This document shows, piece after piece, positions 21,050 to 32,009 of a stretch of 64,000 nt of DNA (its first letter is position 1; each line of letters starts with the position of its first letter). Where the stretch lies: positions 167,261,115 to 167,325,114 of the forward strand of contig CM060964.1 in NCBI GenBank assembly GCA_030765045.1, given 5' to 3'. The notes below the pieces were generated by a model. The model saw only the letters and a program-made list of their open reading frames with translations. It ran no database searches and was not told the origin of the DNA. This stretch comes from Tenodera sinensis. Its lineage: Eukaryota; Arthropoda; Insecta; Mantodea; Mantidae. Made by a program: the position numbers and the translations under genes.

Positions 21050-23700
21050 ATCTCTGATGTAATGTAACATAACCTCCAGGGTTACCCTGCAGACCTCAAC
21101 ATGTTCGCTGGGCTTCGGAGCATCACCTCATCCTGTCTGACTCACAGGACCCTCTACCAACGTGAATTGCTGCCTCATGACTATGGACAGGAATTATATG
21201 GTCTTATAATGCCTTTAATATGCATGCATTTATGCAGTGAAAACTTCCAAAATATGCTCATAAATATGCCCATGTAAAATATTCAAACATCATTAAGACA
21301 AAAAGATCAAGATTTAAGTCAGTTTTAAGAAATCTGAAAATTAAAACATTGCAAAAACCAAATGAATTAATTAATTTGGCAAAATTTACCATTTATATTA
21401 AAAGGCCAGAAAATATAAGATGTAAGAAAAAATAAAAACAGCATGAGTACTCACATTTAGTTCTGTCTCACCTTTTTTGTTGCAGTTTATGATCTCCAAA
21501 TGTTTTACATTTTCCATTGTTAGCCGCCTCCATTCAAACGCTGAAGTACTAGAAAACACTTTTCACAACCAACAGTTTCCTCACATGCTCCACAATACAA
21601 AATTCTACCATCTGTAGTTATCAAATGTGTTTCAAACTCGCATTGATATCCTTGTAACCTACTTCTGTCTTTCACTTTAACTTTCGGCATGATTCTATGA
21701 AAACAAAAGCTTTATACAAGCTACACTCCACTGACCTCAAGTCTCAACTCACAAATGTTGAAATGAGGAATTGTGATTTGTGAACCTGCTGTCAAATTTC
21801 GGAAATGAACTTGTAAAACAAACTATAAAGTAACACTTGAATATTTTGAAATTCATTCCTTTAGTATGATACAATATATTATAAATCAAATGGAATTAAA
21901 CAATTAAGTTAAAACTAAATTTATATTATATTTACAAACAGTTGAACATAATTCCGAGAACCCCTTAACACCCACCTTCATTTGTACTGCTAGAATGATG
22001 ACACAAACCAAATAAGGCAGGGATTTCCCGATATGACGTAGCTAAATGCGTTCAGGCTTGAGTTGCAAGTTTCCATTAGTGTTGTCAACTATCAAGACCG
22101 ATTCGTAATTGTATGTGCAGAAAATTCACAAGAAATAAATAAAAATGTTAAATTTTCTATGTAAAACAAGCAAGTATGCAGCATAATTTGAAAAATACAG
22201 AAATATGCACGCTAACAAAACGTGTAAAATATGTCATTATATGCACATTAAAATCTTGTCTAAATTGTTAGAAATTTAGTAATTCACTCACATGCCAATT
22301 GAGCATACTTTATGGCAACAAAGAAAAAATATGTATATAATTCCTGTCCCTGCTTATGACTCCTAAGGGGTCCATGCTCGGGACCACCTCCTCAGTCATC
22401 TTCGTGACGTACACCCACAGATTTGTAACGCTCCGCCCCAAGGTCTTCTCCACAGGCAAGGTGTCACCCAATGCCAGCACTCTTTTAGGGCTGATCTGGT
22501 TTCCTCGATGTCAAGCCCTCCACCATGTCAGATCACACCATGGTCTCGCTGCACCTGTGTCCACCAATATCTGGTACTGCCTTCCATGTATCCATCCCTT
22601 CGCGATAATGCTGTCATCCATAATCCTGCACAAAGTGTACAGCATCACTCTAGGGATTGGTGATGACAGCTCCTACATGCCCCTTTTCACGCCTGTACTT
22701 ACTCATTTTTCATTAGTTGGTCAGCCAGGTGTGGATGGTCCCTCACTGGATGTCCTGACAAACCACACTCCCAACACATACTTTTGGGAGATTGTCGATG
22801 TCCTGGAGCTGTTCCACCCTCCCACATAAACCGAATACTCCGGATTTTCTACAGGAAGACAGTTGTTAACTTGACCGCCTCCATTGTTGGTGTGATCGCC
22901 AGTGCAGTGGTCCGTGTGATCATCAACGTGGTCATCTGCGTAATTGTCTGCGCATCGTGGATCGTCTGATATTCACAGAGTATTAGGCACTGATGTATCT
23001 CTGTGTCGCGCACCCCTTCGATGGAGTAGATAACTTCCTAATGCACATATCTGGCCGGGAGTTCACCAGAGCCTTATTCACTGGTTCTTCATTAACATGA
23101 GTGAACTCCTACAGCATCTCCCTTGGTTGTTGTAGCCTTGGCTTGAGCTGGCTCCAGCCAGACAGAGGCTGTTGTCCTCTTTTGTGGACCATCGGTTGCA
23201 GCCGGTGACGGTAACGAATTGTCTGCGGAAGACTTCAAGGGTCAACGTACCATTGTACTTGGATGGTTTGACACATGCACATGTTGTGTCACATCCTGGT
23301 GTCTCAACCTCCAAGTTTTCAGTTTCGCTGAGAATTTGTTCCACCTTAGCATTTCTTCCTTGATGGTAAGATGTTCCCCAACATCCTCTGATGCATTAAC
23401 AAATTGGCCGACATTTTTCTCGGCTTCCTTCTTGCCAACAGATTACCTATAGAATTTTGTCAAATAAGTATACCCTCAACTCTGCTATCTCGTTTTTCAT
23501 TTCATCTATTTTGGATAACATTTGCTTCATCAGTTCTTCCATCTTGCCGTGGTTTTGCCGCACTTCTGACATCAGTGAAACCATTTTCAGTTCTCAGTTA
23601 TTTTATTTTCTTTACTTTCTTCCAACTATGGCCTCACTTACACAAACCATCTCAAATTACACTCATAAACTCTTTTTGCACATAATCTTTCGACGTGGCC
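21050..23700 (-). mobile_element. Ty3/Gypsy retrotransposon, copy 1 (gag-protease part), interrupted by a hAT
   Basis: Minus strand, in order: a coiled-coil-like gag N-terminus (KMEELMKQMLSKIDEMKNEIA-like) near 23550; the gag block VETPGCDTTCACVKPSKYNG then LTLEVFRRQFVTVTGCNRWS (23344-23150); a weakly conserved segment around 22800-22600; and a protease active site VDTGAA near 22555. The sequence resumes beyond the hAT insertion (21187-22349) to about 21050. All frames are broken. A second copy of the same family, on the other strand, is at about 52.8-55.6 kb. Confidence 0.75.
21187..22349 (-). mobile_element. short hAT-like element nested in the Gypsy copy
   Basis: Ends match as inverted repeats (GGACAGGAATTATAT at the left; the same sequence read inward from the right at about 22335-22349). 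Inside, the minus strand encodes a short N-terminal BED-like zinc-binding segment: MPKVKVKDRSRLQGY, then CEFETHLITTDGRILYCGAC, ending near 21520. The rest of a transposase is absent, so this is a non-autonomous derivative. Imperfect direct repeats CTGCCTCATGACT and CTGCTTATGACT lie just outside the two ends. Confidence 0.6.
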
Positions 23701-24540
23701 TTTTCAAAACTCTGTTCTCACTACATCCCTGGCAATATCATGCCAAGGAGCATTCTCCTTTGGATGCTTTCTCCAAAGAGATTGCACTTGCGTCTCCTTT
23801 GTGTGGGTACCTGGACACGTAGGTCTGCAAGGAAACGAGGCTGCCGCTAAGGCAGCAGTTTTAGCCCCCAGGCGTTTTAGCTCTTCTGTTCCCTCTGTTG
23901 ATTTTAGTGCATTTTTACGACATGACATCTTTTCTCGGTGGAGTGATGACTGGCATGGCCTGCAAGGGAACGAACTACCAAACTACGGGAGGTGAAGCCC
24001 CTCCCTGTTGCCTGGAAGACTTCCTCGCGCGCCTCCCGCCTCGAGGAGGTGATTTTAGCCAGAACGCGTATCAGGCACTGCAATTTTAGTCATGGTCACC
24101 TTTTATCTTCTGACGCCGCACCGCTCTGTGCTCATTGTCATGAGGCTCTGTCGGTGTAGCACGTTTTAGTTCAGTGTCAGCATTTACGTCAGCTCCGTGA
24201 CTCGCTGGGCCTGCCAGCAAACCTGGCTGAGGTGCTGGCAGACACTACAGGTGCAGTAGAGCGTGTGTTACTTTTTATTCGTTTAAGCGGACTTTGTGCA
24301 CGTGTCTGACTCGTGTATTGATCTTTTAGTTTTTACGTTTGGCCACTGATGTGAGCTGTTTTATCCATTACAGTGATCCAGCGCTTCCGTTTTCGCTCGA
24401 CTGTGCTGTTGCTGACACTGTATTGGTGACGGTTTTAATGCTTTATTGTTTTAGTTTTAGACCTGTTTGCTTCGTTTTTAACTTCTTATGATTTTAGTGT
24501 TGCTTGGGCGCTAATGACCACAGCAGTTGAGCGCCCTGAA
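23700..24540 (+). mobile_element. LINE 3' end: RNase H C-terminus and cysteine-rich tail
   Basis: The + strand reads SFVWVPGHVGLQGNEAAAKAA (the last RNase H motif with its His), then after frame changes EVILARTRIRHCNFSHGHLL and CAHCHEALSV with the HVLVQC pair, a Cys/His tail typical of insect LINEs. It ends with a 3' UTR (CTTGGGCGCTAATGACC, AGTTGAGCGCCC) that runs into a microsatellite tail. It is 5'-truncated against the Gypsy copy at about 23700. It is a different family from the LINE at 5.9-7.9 kb. Confidence 0.8.
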
Positions 24541-24660
24541 GCCCTACTGCTACTGCTACTGCTACTGCTACTGCTACTGCTACTGCTACTGCTACTGCTA
24601 CTGCTACTGCTACTGCTACTGCTACTGCTACGGCTACGGCTACGGCTACTGCTACTGCTG
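24541..24660 (+). repeat. (CTACTG)n microsatellite at a LINE 3' terminus
   Basis: Uninterrupted CTACTG units to about 24628, then variants CTACGG and CTACTG to about 24660. It directly follows the LINE 3' UTR and probably grew from the LINE tail. The long Leu or Ser frames across it are artefacts. Confidence 0.9.
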
Positions 24661-25089
24661 CAGCCTATTTTGTTCATAGACATCACTTTTGTAGGCAAAG
24701 TGACAATCTTTCTCCATCTCCTGTTCTTACATATCTGTAATGTCAGTGCCCAGTAAAACTGCTTGTGCAATAAGTCATGCATGAAATTACAGAGGAAATC
24801 ACTTTTGTAATTTTTGTCTAGTATATGTTAGACATGCTCATCATGTAAAGGAAACTGTAATTATACTCGTTGGTTCAGCGTAGCACAGCATGGACTGTAA
24901 TGATCATAGGAGCATGAAGGTTCATAGATATGCTAATTAAGCAATTTGGTTTCAAATTATGCCAAATAAATAATTAGTTCCAGGTTTTGCCACCAGCTGA
25001 AAGTATGGCATTGTAAGCAGTCAGAACATGGTATGGATGCAGGGAAAAACAGGACAGATCAAACTTGTGACAACAGTAGTTCTGGTATG

Positions 25090-25960
25090 TTTATTAGGAA
25101 TTACGATGTCCCAGATCAGCAACATTTTGTATCCATAACTTGACATGGTTGAAAGTTGCTCGCAGTATATCTGGTGAAATCATAGCAACTTGTTATTGTG
25201 TGCTAGCCATTAGATCAGATAGAGATTGAATATGGTCCTGATAGACACAGTTTTTCAAATTGCCCCTTCTTGCCAAAAAAATAATCGTATGGTTACAGTT
25301 GCATTCTTGCAAAGCTAGAACCACATTTTCCACAAAGAGGCCCTTATAATGTGCAGATGTCAATGTATTCTTAACAGGCCTGCAAAGTGTCATCTCAAAA
25401 AAAAAAAAAAAAAAATGTAGCAAGAATGAAGGAGCTTGTGAAACCACACCAAACAGTAATGTAAGCTGTGGAGGAGTGGAAGCATTTATGCAACAGTTCT
25501 GTGTATTCATTGCACCATCCAGAACAAAATGTGCCTCATCAGTACACAGAATACATCCCGGCCACATGTTATCCGCTTCCATGCATGCCAAAAACTGAAG
25601 GGCAAAGTCACGGCATTGTGGAATATCTTGAGGTTCCAATTGGTGCATGGTATGAGTTTTGTAGGTATACCAGTGTAAAATTTACCACATAATGTTGCAT
25701 ACTGTTGACCAGGAGGCCACAATTCACATGGCACAGCTCAAGCATTGTTTGCAGAATTTGATTCATGTATTGCATGGTAGCTTACAGCTACAGCAACTTT
25801 GTCTACAACTTCCATAGGGATGGGCTACCATCCTCTTCCTAGTGTGACACCTAATTCACCCATTTTCTTGAATTTCTTAATTTTCTTTAGGGTCTTAATT
25901 GACATGGGACCTCTCCTCAGTTTCTTTCAGCCATATTGCAGCGTGGCTATTGCTGCCATT
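25090..25960 (-). pseudogene. DDE transposase (IS630/Tc1-mariner-like), near full length but broken
   Basis: Minus strand, in order: N-terminal helix-turn-helix remnants (KKIKKFKKMGELGVTLGRGW, PIPMEVVDKVAVAV) at 25960-25790; the linker with a KLIPCTNW-like piece; MHQLEPQDIPQCRDFALQFL; the first catalytic region CTDEAHFVLDGAMNTQNC; then HYKGLFVENVVLALQE and the C-terminal SPDILRATFNHVKLWIQNV near 25120. The segment expected to hold the second and third acidic residues is largely deleted (RRGNLKNCVYQDHIQ). A run of A at 25399-25416 makes one of the frameshifts. Confidence 0.72.
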
Positions 25961-26509
25961 TTGGTGAAACAACTGCACTAGTAGTGCAATGCCTGTCTTC
26001 TTAATAGTCAGTGCATTTCACATGGAAAAGTTTAACCTTGTTAATTTGCTACAAAGATTCAGTTCAAAAAATGAATCAATGATCATCAAGCAACCAGGGA
26101 TATGATAGATGCAATTAGCACTGGAAGAATACACCTAAATCACAGTTACAGAATATTTTACAATCTTACTGCTCACAGCACCATATCTTCACCTGGTGGC
26201 AAGAGTTGGAACTATTTTTGCATCATCTGCAAGTGCATTGCCTAACCCATTCTTATCATTTGACAACCAGGGCTCGCATGCATCTTTTTGGCATATGAAT
26301 CATATGACGAGCTCAGCTTGCATGCTGCATTGCTCCATATAATTCCAATAGTTTAGGTTTCTTCTCATAGATGTCATTTGTATACATCTAGAATGAAATG
26401 CTAACATGTGGTGTTTGTAATTCTGATCAGTATGACGTAACCATCAGTGTTTCAATCAAGCAAAAACAATTTTATCTTACCATTGTTTCACTCACCTCAG
26501 TAGCCATCA
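25961..26509. other. intronic spacer, nothing recognised
   Basis: No domain or terminal repeat recognised. Confidence 0.35.
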
Positions 26510-27150
26510 TGGCGGCGAAAGAAATTTGCACCAATGACTAGAAGGGGTTGAGAAAGCTGATACAAAGTATATTAGAGAGTGAAAGTGGTGATTTTTGTGA
26601 ATATGAAGAGTCTTAAGAAGATTCTGATGACAGTGATAATGAATCAGTGCAGAAAGCAGTGAGGAAAATAATTATGAAGCCAACGATAATGCGCCAGGCC
26701 CTTTGAAAAGCATTCTCATTACGGCACAGAAAAACCAGTAACTGGCATTGGAACAGACAACCACCTCATTCTCTACCCTTTTACTGCAAATAGTGGTATT
26801 TGTAAATACTTACTGAATAAGCATGCTTCACAGATGCTGTCTGTACTTTCAGTTTTTTTTCAGAATACATGGAACCTTTGTGTGACATAATATGTGGTGA
26901 CACGAATGCTTATGCAATGAGGCAGTTGAACAATCCTGGCAGAAATTGTTGAAAGACAATGAAAAATGAACTCAGGGCCCATATTGCTTTAGTTATTTTG
27001 ATGTCTCAAGTGCAAAAATCGCTATTCAATTGTACTGCGGCAAAACCCAATGCCTTGAACCCCCAATTTTTCGTGAAACAACGAGTAGGGAGAGATTCAA
27101 ACTGATTTCCCATTTTCAACAAAAAATAGTTAATGGCTGATTTTAAATGA
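26510..27150 (+). pseudogene. piggyBac-like transposase, N-terminal part
   Basis: In broken frames the + strand gives an acidic N-terminus (LESESGDFCEYEES, DSDDSDNESVQKA) and then the start of the piggyBac transposase core: FFSEYMEPLCDIICGDTNAYA, RAHIALVILMSQVQKSLFNC and PQFFVKQRVGRDS, matching the family pattern of ETNRYA, LGLLILMG and the MSRDRF region. It stops about where the first catalytic Asp would come. The other piggyBac remnant (55801-57226) looks like a different family. Confidence 0.65.
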
Positions 27151-27530
27151 TTTTTTTAAGCATTAAGCCATTACCGCCCCTTACAGCTAAGCGAATTAAA
27201 TTTGATTTCTTGGTTAGTCGCCAAGGTATTTAAATATGACGTGAATGTGTTAATGGGAATATCTACAACTTTGATACTCCTACAATCATTACAGTCCATG
27301 CTGTACCATACTGGACACTGTAATTTAATTATAACCACTACTTCTTAGAAATTATATATTTTAAAATTATTTTACAAATGTGCATTCTTCATTTTCAAAG
27401 TATAGTAATTCTTCACAATTACATAAAAATGATCTGTAGGTAATTAGAGCAACCTATAAACTCTATATGTAGTACATGTTTTAAATAAATTATGTATAAT
27501 GCTTTTACACAAAGATGATTAATTTTTCAG

Positions 27531-27648
27531 GTATTGCAGTACATTTGGATGAGTGGTGATCCAAGAGGTTCAGATACAAGTGGGGTGTGTTTTGAAACCA
27601 CTATGAACTACTCCTTAGCAATTAGCCCAGCATTTTTTGAAATTCCAG
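27531..27648 (+). CDS. NCSTN: nicastrin, internal exon (118 bp)
   Basis: Acceptor AATTTTTCAG|GTATTG and donor ATTCCAG|GTAAAT; enters in phase 0 and leaves after the first base of a codon. It encodes the segment between the last Cys loop of the nicastrin ectodomain and the transmembrane region: a YIWMSGDPRGSDTSGVCF piece, then NYSLAISPAFFEIP. The LAISPAF motif matches human RALSPAF, and the single Cys matches the position of the Cys before it. Together with 17918-18169 and 39893-40085 this gives one continuous protein alignment across three exons. Confidence 0.9.
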
Positions 27649-27915
27649 GTAAATTAGGATCGTACAGACTACATAATAAGTAATTGCATGTCTCATTCTT
27701 TTTAATGTTTGCTAGCATGCTTTCCTGCTCATCAGAGCTTAATTGACATGCTCCATGTTCACGGGTCTTCATGGCTACTTGTGAACTCGCTGAACGCAAT
27801 CCAATCCAGTCTAAAATGCTTTGCTTTTAAATACACTCATATATTCTCACATATTACAAAGAGAAGAGGTTTTCATACCTATATGGAAACAAAATCGTTT
27901 TACTATTACTATTTG

Positions 27916-28488
27916 TTAATATTTACTGAGCTGTGAAGCAAGCAAATCCTGCCTGTAGATGGTGTCAACAAGCACACCAGACAGCTGCCCATTGGCCCAG
28001 CACTTGCCCACCAAAGAGCCCTCATTTTTTGGAATCAGTTTCCAAAAGTGGGAGAGTTGACAACTGTCATGTTCCAGAGTCTGATTCACTTCATTATGAA
28101 CATCAGACTTCTGAATCAATAAAAATAAGCCTGGGGACATGCAATAGATATACAAAGGTTGCAGTACTGGGTAGTGTAGCCCCCTTATACTCATACTCAT
28201 CAAGTTGTGAACCTTAAGTTGCCATAAAATTCTATCCTTTCTAGAACTTTGAATACAGTGCTGCATATAAAATGATGAGATACCATTGGCTGAACCTGAA
28301 TCAATAGGTTGATAGCCAGTGCAACTGGTCTTCCTATACTCAAAGAGCATAAGAAGTGGTGCAACTCTACAGTGGGTTTTGGACATTCCAGAGTTCTTAT
28401 ATGGAAGCATGGTAAACACAGCTAACAAAAACTGCAAAGCTAAGCAGGAAAAACTCATAAATAGTGGGTATTCTGACAGGACATCCAT
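27916..28488 (-). other. unassigned 190-codon open frame
   Basis: A fairly long open frame in AT-rich intronic sequence. I recognise no domain, and the opposite strand is also open for 94 codons at 27933-28217. Composition (Cys, Ser, Leu, hydrophobic N-terminus) could suggest an antisense reading of a degraded transposon. It may be chance. Confidence 0.15.
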
Positions 28489-29059
28489 ATAAGATGGAAC
28501 AGCATATCAGGCCTACCTGTGTGCCATGTCAGTGGGAGAGATGTAGTATGTGAGTACTGTGCACTCACTTGTCAAAGGTAAGATAATTTCCAAAAATTGG
28601 AGAGGTTTCAACCATCTGAGTCCATAATGAACATTAAGCCACTGGATTGATAGACGGAAATTTGAGGTAGCATAATAGGGTTGAAAATGTTGAGTTCCAG
28701 TGCACAGCAGTCTGTTGCACTTCCACTAAACATACACAATAAAAGATCATGATTTCATCTTACAGAAGATGAGAAAATATTGCTCCATTTTGTGTTTATA
28801 AAACTGAAGTCTTCTTTCATACCAGAAGCTGTAATTGGTGAGTTGCTGAGTAGCCACATTGGTGTAGGGCTGTACCTCTGTACCTTGTGTTGAATACTAA
28901 CTTATGAATTAAAGCACCCAGGAGGCTATCATTATGACCAAAAGCTCAGGAAGCTATAAACCATTGGGAACTAAAAACTGCAGTGTTTTATTAAGGAGTG
29001 TAAGATTTAATACCAGTGTCAATTAAATGAAAAAGTGTTTTCTTGGCTATGAGATGCTA

Positions 29060-29160
29060 GTCCACTGCAATTCCTCACTTTCTTCATAGACATTTCATTT
29101 ATAGACATCATCAGTGGCATGCTTGATGTGACCTATCTGGTGATGTGATAGTGACTGACC
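29060..29160 (-). mobile_element. short Penelope-like terminal remnant
   Basis: The minus strand has CCACTGATGATGTCTATAAATGAAATGTC, matching the hammerhead-like segment at 5298-5330 (CTGATGATGTC ... GAAA) over its conserved parts. Stem II is no longer formed. No coding part accompanies it. Confidence 0.4.
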
Positions 29161-29295
29161 CATTTGCTGAATGAGTGATGATTACTGGGTAGATTTGTAT
29201 GCTCTGAAAATCATGAATATATACATGCATTTATGTAGTAAAACGTTTAAAATGGAAAAATTTCACCAAAAATATTTTAATAACATACAAACTAC

Positions 29296-29871
29296 TGGTG
29301 CGGGATTTTTGGATGGGTGTATGTTTTTGGTCTACTTGGGAAGGGGTAGGTCGGGAAAGCGTGGGTGCTCTTGATTGCTCCGGCTTTTTACAGTGTGGTT
29401 TTTGAGCACGAGATCTTTATCTCAGGGTTATCCAGCTGAGGAATGTCCAAGTAATAAATTGAAGTCTTCTATTCCGTTTAATGTTTATTTCACTTTACTC
29501 ATGCCCCCTTCCGACACACAAGACCATGAAGTATTGCGATCCGCGTAACGCACACGTCTGTCTATCCCCCTGAGGATCTGCCAAGCAAGTGTCTTTCTCT
29601 CCCGAAGAACTGTATTTCCCAACTCGGCCCTTCCGCTTGGCCAGCTTCACCTTGCAATTAGGCACGTACGTCTTCACACGTTGGGTTTTTCAACCCCATG
29701 TTCCCTTTCTTTGAGGGGTTGTTGGCTTCTTGAGGCACCGTTACTTTCCCTGCCTGTACCCTCGGCCCACCAGACGAATTATCAGGTAAAGCCTATATTC
29801 CATTTTCAATGATATACAAATTATTACATAGGTACGCGGGTTTTAATCGGCGGGCGCGGGTTTCCGCCTCA
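29296..29871 (-). repeat. 3' LTR of the gag-protease element
   Basis: 576 bp, begins TGAGGCGG and ends CGCACCA on the minus strand. It differs from the other LTR by about nine substitutions and one indel by eye, clustered at 29537-29700. Confidence 0.92.
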
Positions 29872-30934
29872 TATGCCCTTCGGAGGAATTTTCCGTTTTT
29901 TTTTGTTGTTTTTTTTTTTAAAGGAGAAATCGAAAATTTCTTCGACAGTCCCACTAGCAATTTGCGTACTCAGACGATAAACGTTCCCTATATATATATA
30001 TCTTTTTTTCTTGTTCCGTCTTGTGTGTCAGGTGAGGTATTCTAATTATGACATACATGTTATATTACAAAAATTGGCCCTTGATACATTTTAGTAATTC
30101 TCAAAATATACAAAACATCTTATCCTATTAAATAGTACATCAAATTGCACATGTAATTGAAGTTACACAATATTTCAATGCCTTAACGCTAAAATTGTTA
30201 CAGTTTGGTAATATACGTATATACAGATATTACTGCCATATGTTTTTGGGGTACTGTTTTCTCTGATGCAATGACAGTTTTTGTGCACCAGGAAACTGCT
30301 GAGTGCACTTTTCTGTGGTACACTCGTGGTATTTCACTTCTAATCACACGAATATGGCATGTCCACTATTTCGCGCACTTCATGCCTATTCACACGTCTT
30401 AACTTACACTATGTGTGGATTTAGCATACATTATATTGTATATACATTTTCCTCTATAGTACTATTATCCTATCCAATCTTATTTGGACATGTTTACTAG
30501 TAAAGTCGGGAGCACGGCCATTTTGTCAACTGTGGCTACTATACACACTGCCTTGTTCTCCTAACATCCACTTGAGTGTTTTCTGACATCAGTATAAATA
30601 TATACAATTTCACTGTCTCCCTTGGATTTACAGGATGTACTACTTCTTTTATATATCTTCTTCCTTTATCTTAATACTACTCGGGAGAGTGAGTTTATTA
30701 TTATTGTTCCTCAGAAATTCTATTTCTACTGTACACAGGTACTTATACCCTATTCAACACAATCGTTAACAATACTAATGGTTTGACCCACTCATGACAT
30801 CAGGTTTTATTATTACGGTTAAGGAAAAAAAAAAAAAAAGGATAATGCTAAACTTGAGGTGTCGTCAGTGACATCCTACGATAGTGAAGTTTATTACGTA
30901 AAAAAAACTTTTATGAAGCAAGATCATCGCTGCG

Positions 30935-31081
30935 TCATATAATGGATTCGTTTGTTGCATTATCTATTTGTTTGAATGGTCGCAGGAGCGCTAGATTATA
31001 TCTGCCTATAACTTTTTGTGTTCTCATATCTGCTACTTCGAACGATTGATCACTCAGCTCGTTAACTATCAATATTGCCAC
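30935..31081 (-). pseudogene. short integrase C-terminal-like tail, remnant of pol
   Basis: About 48 codons ending at the TGA at 30935-30937: VADMRTQKVIGRYNLALLRP is preceded by DQSFE. This resembles the last residues of Gypsy-type pol, after the integrase, where a TGKxxGxYNxxxLKPF-like motif is common. It starts about 35 bp after the protease frame ends (31116-31118). The simplest reading is that RT, RNase H and most of integrase were deleted between about 31080 and 31150. The identification is by motif only. Confidence 0.45.
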
Positions 31082-31115
31082 AATAGATGTCTAAGTGCAG
31101 GGTTTCATTCACCTT

Positions 31116-31988
31116 TCACTCGATCTTTCTTCGCATATGGTCACGGTGTTCAGGTATCATTTGGGTCGGTGCAAGGGATTGTATTTCTGACGTTTCATTC
31201 AGTCTGTGCGTTTGCACATTAAGTGAACCGGTTTTTACCGTGAGGGGTGTATAACTCGTTTTTACTTCCGTACGCGCTTCCACATTCCTAACATTTTCGC
31301 AGTTAAAAACGTCGTTTTCATCGTCTGTCTCCATCATCTCCCTAACTTGGAGGTGTGCCAAAAATATTCCCTCGTTTACCTGAACCATTTGAACGAAGAA
31401 TTGTTCCCTTTCCAACTGAAGTTCGCCTTCAGTAAGCTGTGGTCCTTCCCCAGTCAGCTGAGCGAAAGGTACAATGACCTCCCTATTTTCATGCGTTACT
31501 GTGAATATTTTGCTGTCGTAATTGATACGGGCTTGCCAAGAGTCAAAGAAATCACTACCAAAGAGTATCTGTACAGCGAGGTGTGGAATTATTAGGAAGA
31601 TATATTCCATGTGCTCTCCGCCCATTGTAAATGCAATCATGACCTGTTTTTGAATCCTTTGTCTTTTTCTTCCTATGGCTAGCAACGCATATACGTTTTT
31701 CGTTGGAAGTGTCTGTAATTTTAGCCCTTTCGTAGTTAAATGGTTAAAGAATTGCTGGCTACACACTGATGCTGTTGCCCCCGTGTCTAGGGTGGCGAGA
31801 AAAGTTTCATTTTGGATTAGGATTTCTACTTGTGGTGTTTCCGCGATTTCCTGAATTTTTTTCATTTCGACCTTGCCTCTTGCATTGTTGTGGCTGGTTG
31901 CTTCCGTGTTTTGTACATTCAGCATTGACACTGTGTTATTGTTCCCTTCGTTGAAAATATGCCTCGTTGTTGGAATCGGGAACCTCAT
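31116..31988 (-). CDS. retropepsin-like protease ORF (290 codons), read from gag by predicted -1 frameshift
   Basis: Aspartic protease of the retropepsin family: active site LATLDTGATAS with DTGA at residues 68-71, and the second conserved segment ILFGSDFFDS at 141-150. The frame is open upstream of the ATG at 31988 through the end of gag, so expression as a gag-protease fusion by a -1 shift at 32003-32009 is likely and the ATG need not be used. After the protease fold the chain continues for about 120 residues with no recognised domain and then stops, where a Gypsy element would go on into RT. The frame is intact. Confidence 0.8.
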   Translation of the reverse strand: MRFPIPTTRHIFNEGNNNTVSMLNVQNTEATSHNNARGKVEMKKIQEIAETPQVEILIQNETFLATLDTGATASVCSQQFFNHLTTKGLKLQTLPTKNVYALLAIGRKRQRIQKQVMIAFTMGGEHMEYIFLIIPHLAVQILFGSDFFDSWQARINYDSKIFTVTHENREVIVPFAQLTGEGPQLTEGELQLEREQFFVQMVQVNEGIFLAHLQVREMMETDDENDVFNCENVRNVEARTEVKTSYTPLTVKTGSLNVQTHRLNETSEIQSLAPTQMIPEHRDHMRRKIE

Positions 31989-32009
31989 CCAACCCGGTTC
32001 TAGTTTCCC
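31969..32009 (-). promoter_or_regulatory. -1 ribosomal frameshift signal: GGGAAAC heptamer plus predicted pseudoknot
   Basis: On the minus strand GGGAAAC (32009-32003) is in the G_GGA_AAC register of gag and directly precedes the gag stop TAG (32002-32000). Slipping back one base enters the protease frame, which is open from that point. Downstream, GAACC (32000-31996) can pair with GGTTC (31984-31980), and GTTGGA (31993-31988) with TCCAAC (31974-31969), giving an H-type pseudoknot of 5 and 6 bp with loops of 2, 3 and 5 nt. The spacer is short (2 nt) for this fold; an alternative CGGG/CCCG first stem gives a 6-nt spacer. GGGAAAC is a known -1 slippery heptamer in retroviruses. Confidence 0.75.

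Larger units (their letters stand above)
18170..27530 (+). other. NCSTN: nicastrin intron (9361 bp)
   Basis: Starts GTAATG and ends TTTTTCAG. It contains a Penelope-like end, a SINE, a Gypsy element with a nested hAT, a LINE tail, a DDE transposase and a piggyBac remnant. No element lies across a splice site. 18170-19320 and 19870-20800 are AT-rich with nothing recognised. Confidence 0.85.

Noticed and set aside
24486..24782. 98-codon Ser/Arg-rich frame and its Leu-rich counterpart
   Set aside because: Product of the CTACTG repeat.
27916..28488. Host gene exon
   Set aside because: No splice-consistent boundaries, no known domain, both strands open; kept only as an unassigned frame.
29495..29677. 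60-codon minus-strand frame, also found at 34501-34683
   Set aside because: It occurs twice only because it lies in both LTRs; no sign of coding constraint or known domain.
31116..31222. Complete pol with RT between protease and the 3' LTR
   Set aside because: Both strands of 29872-31116 were read; only the short integrase-like tail was found, with no RT motif.
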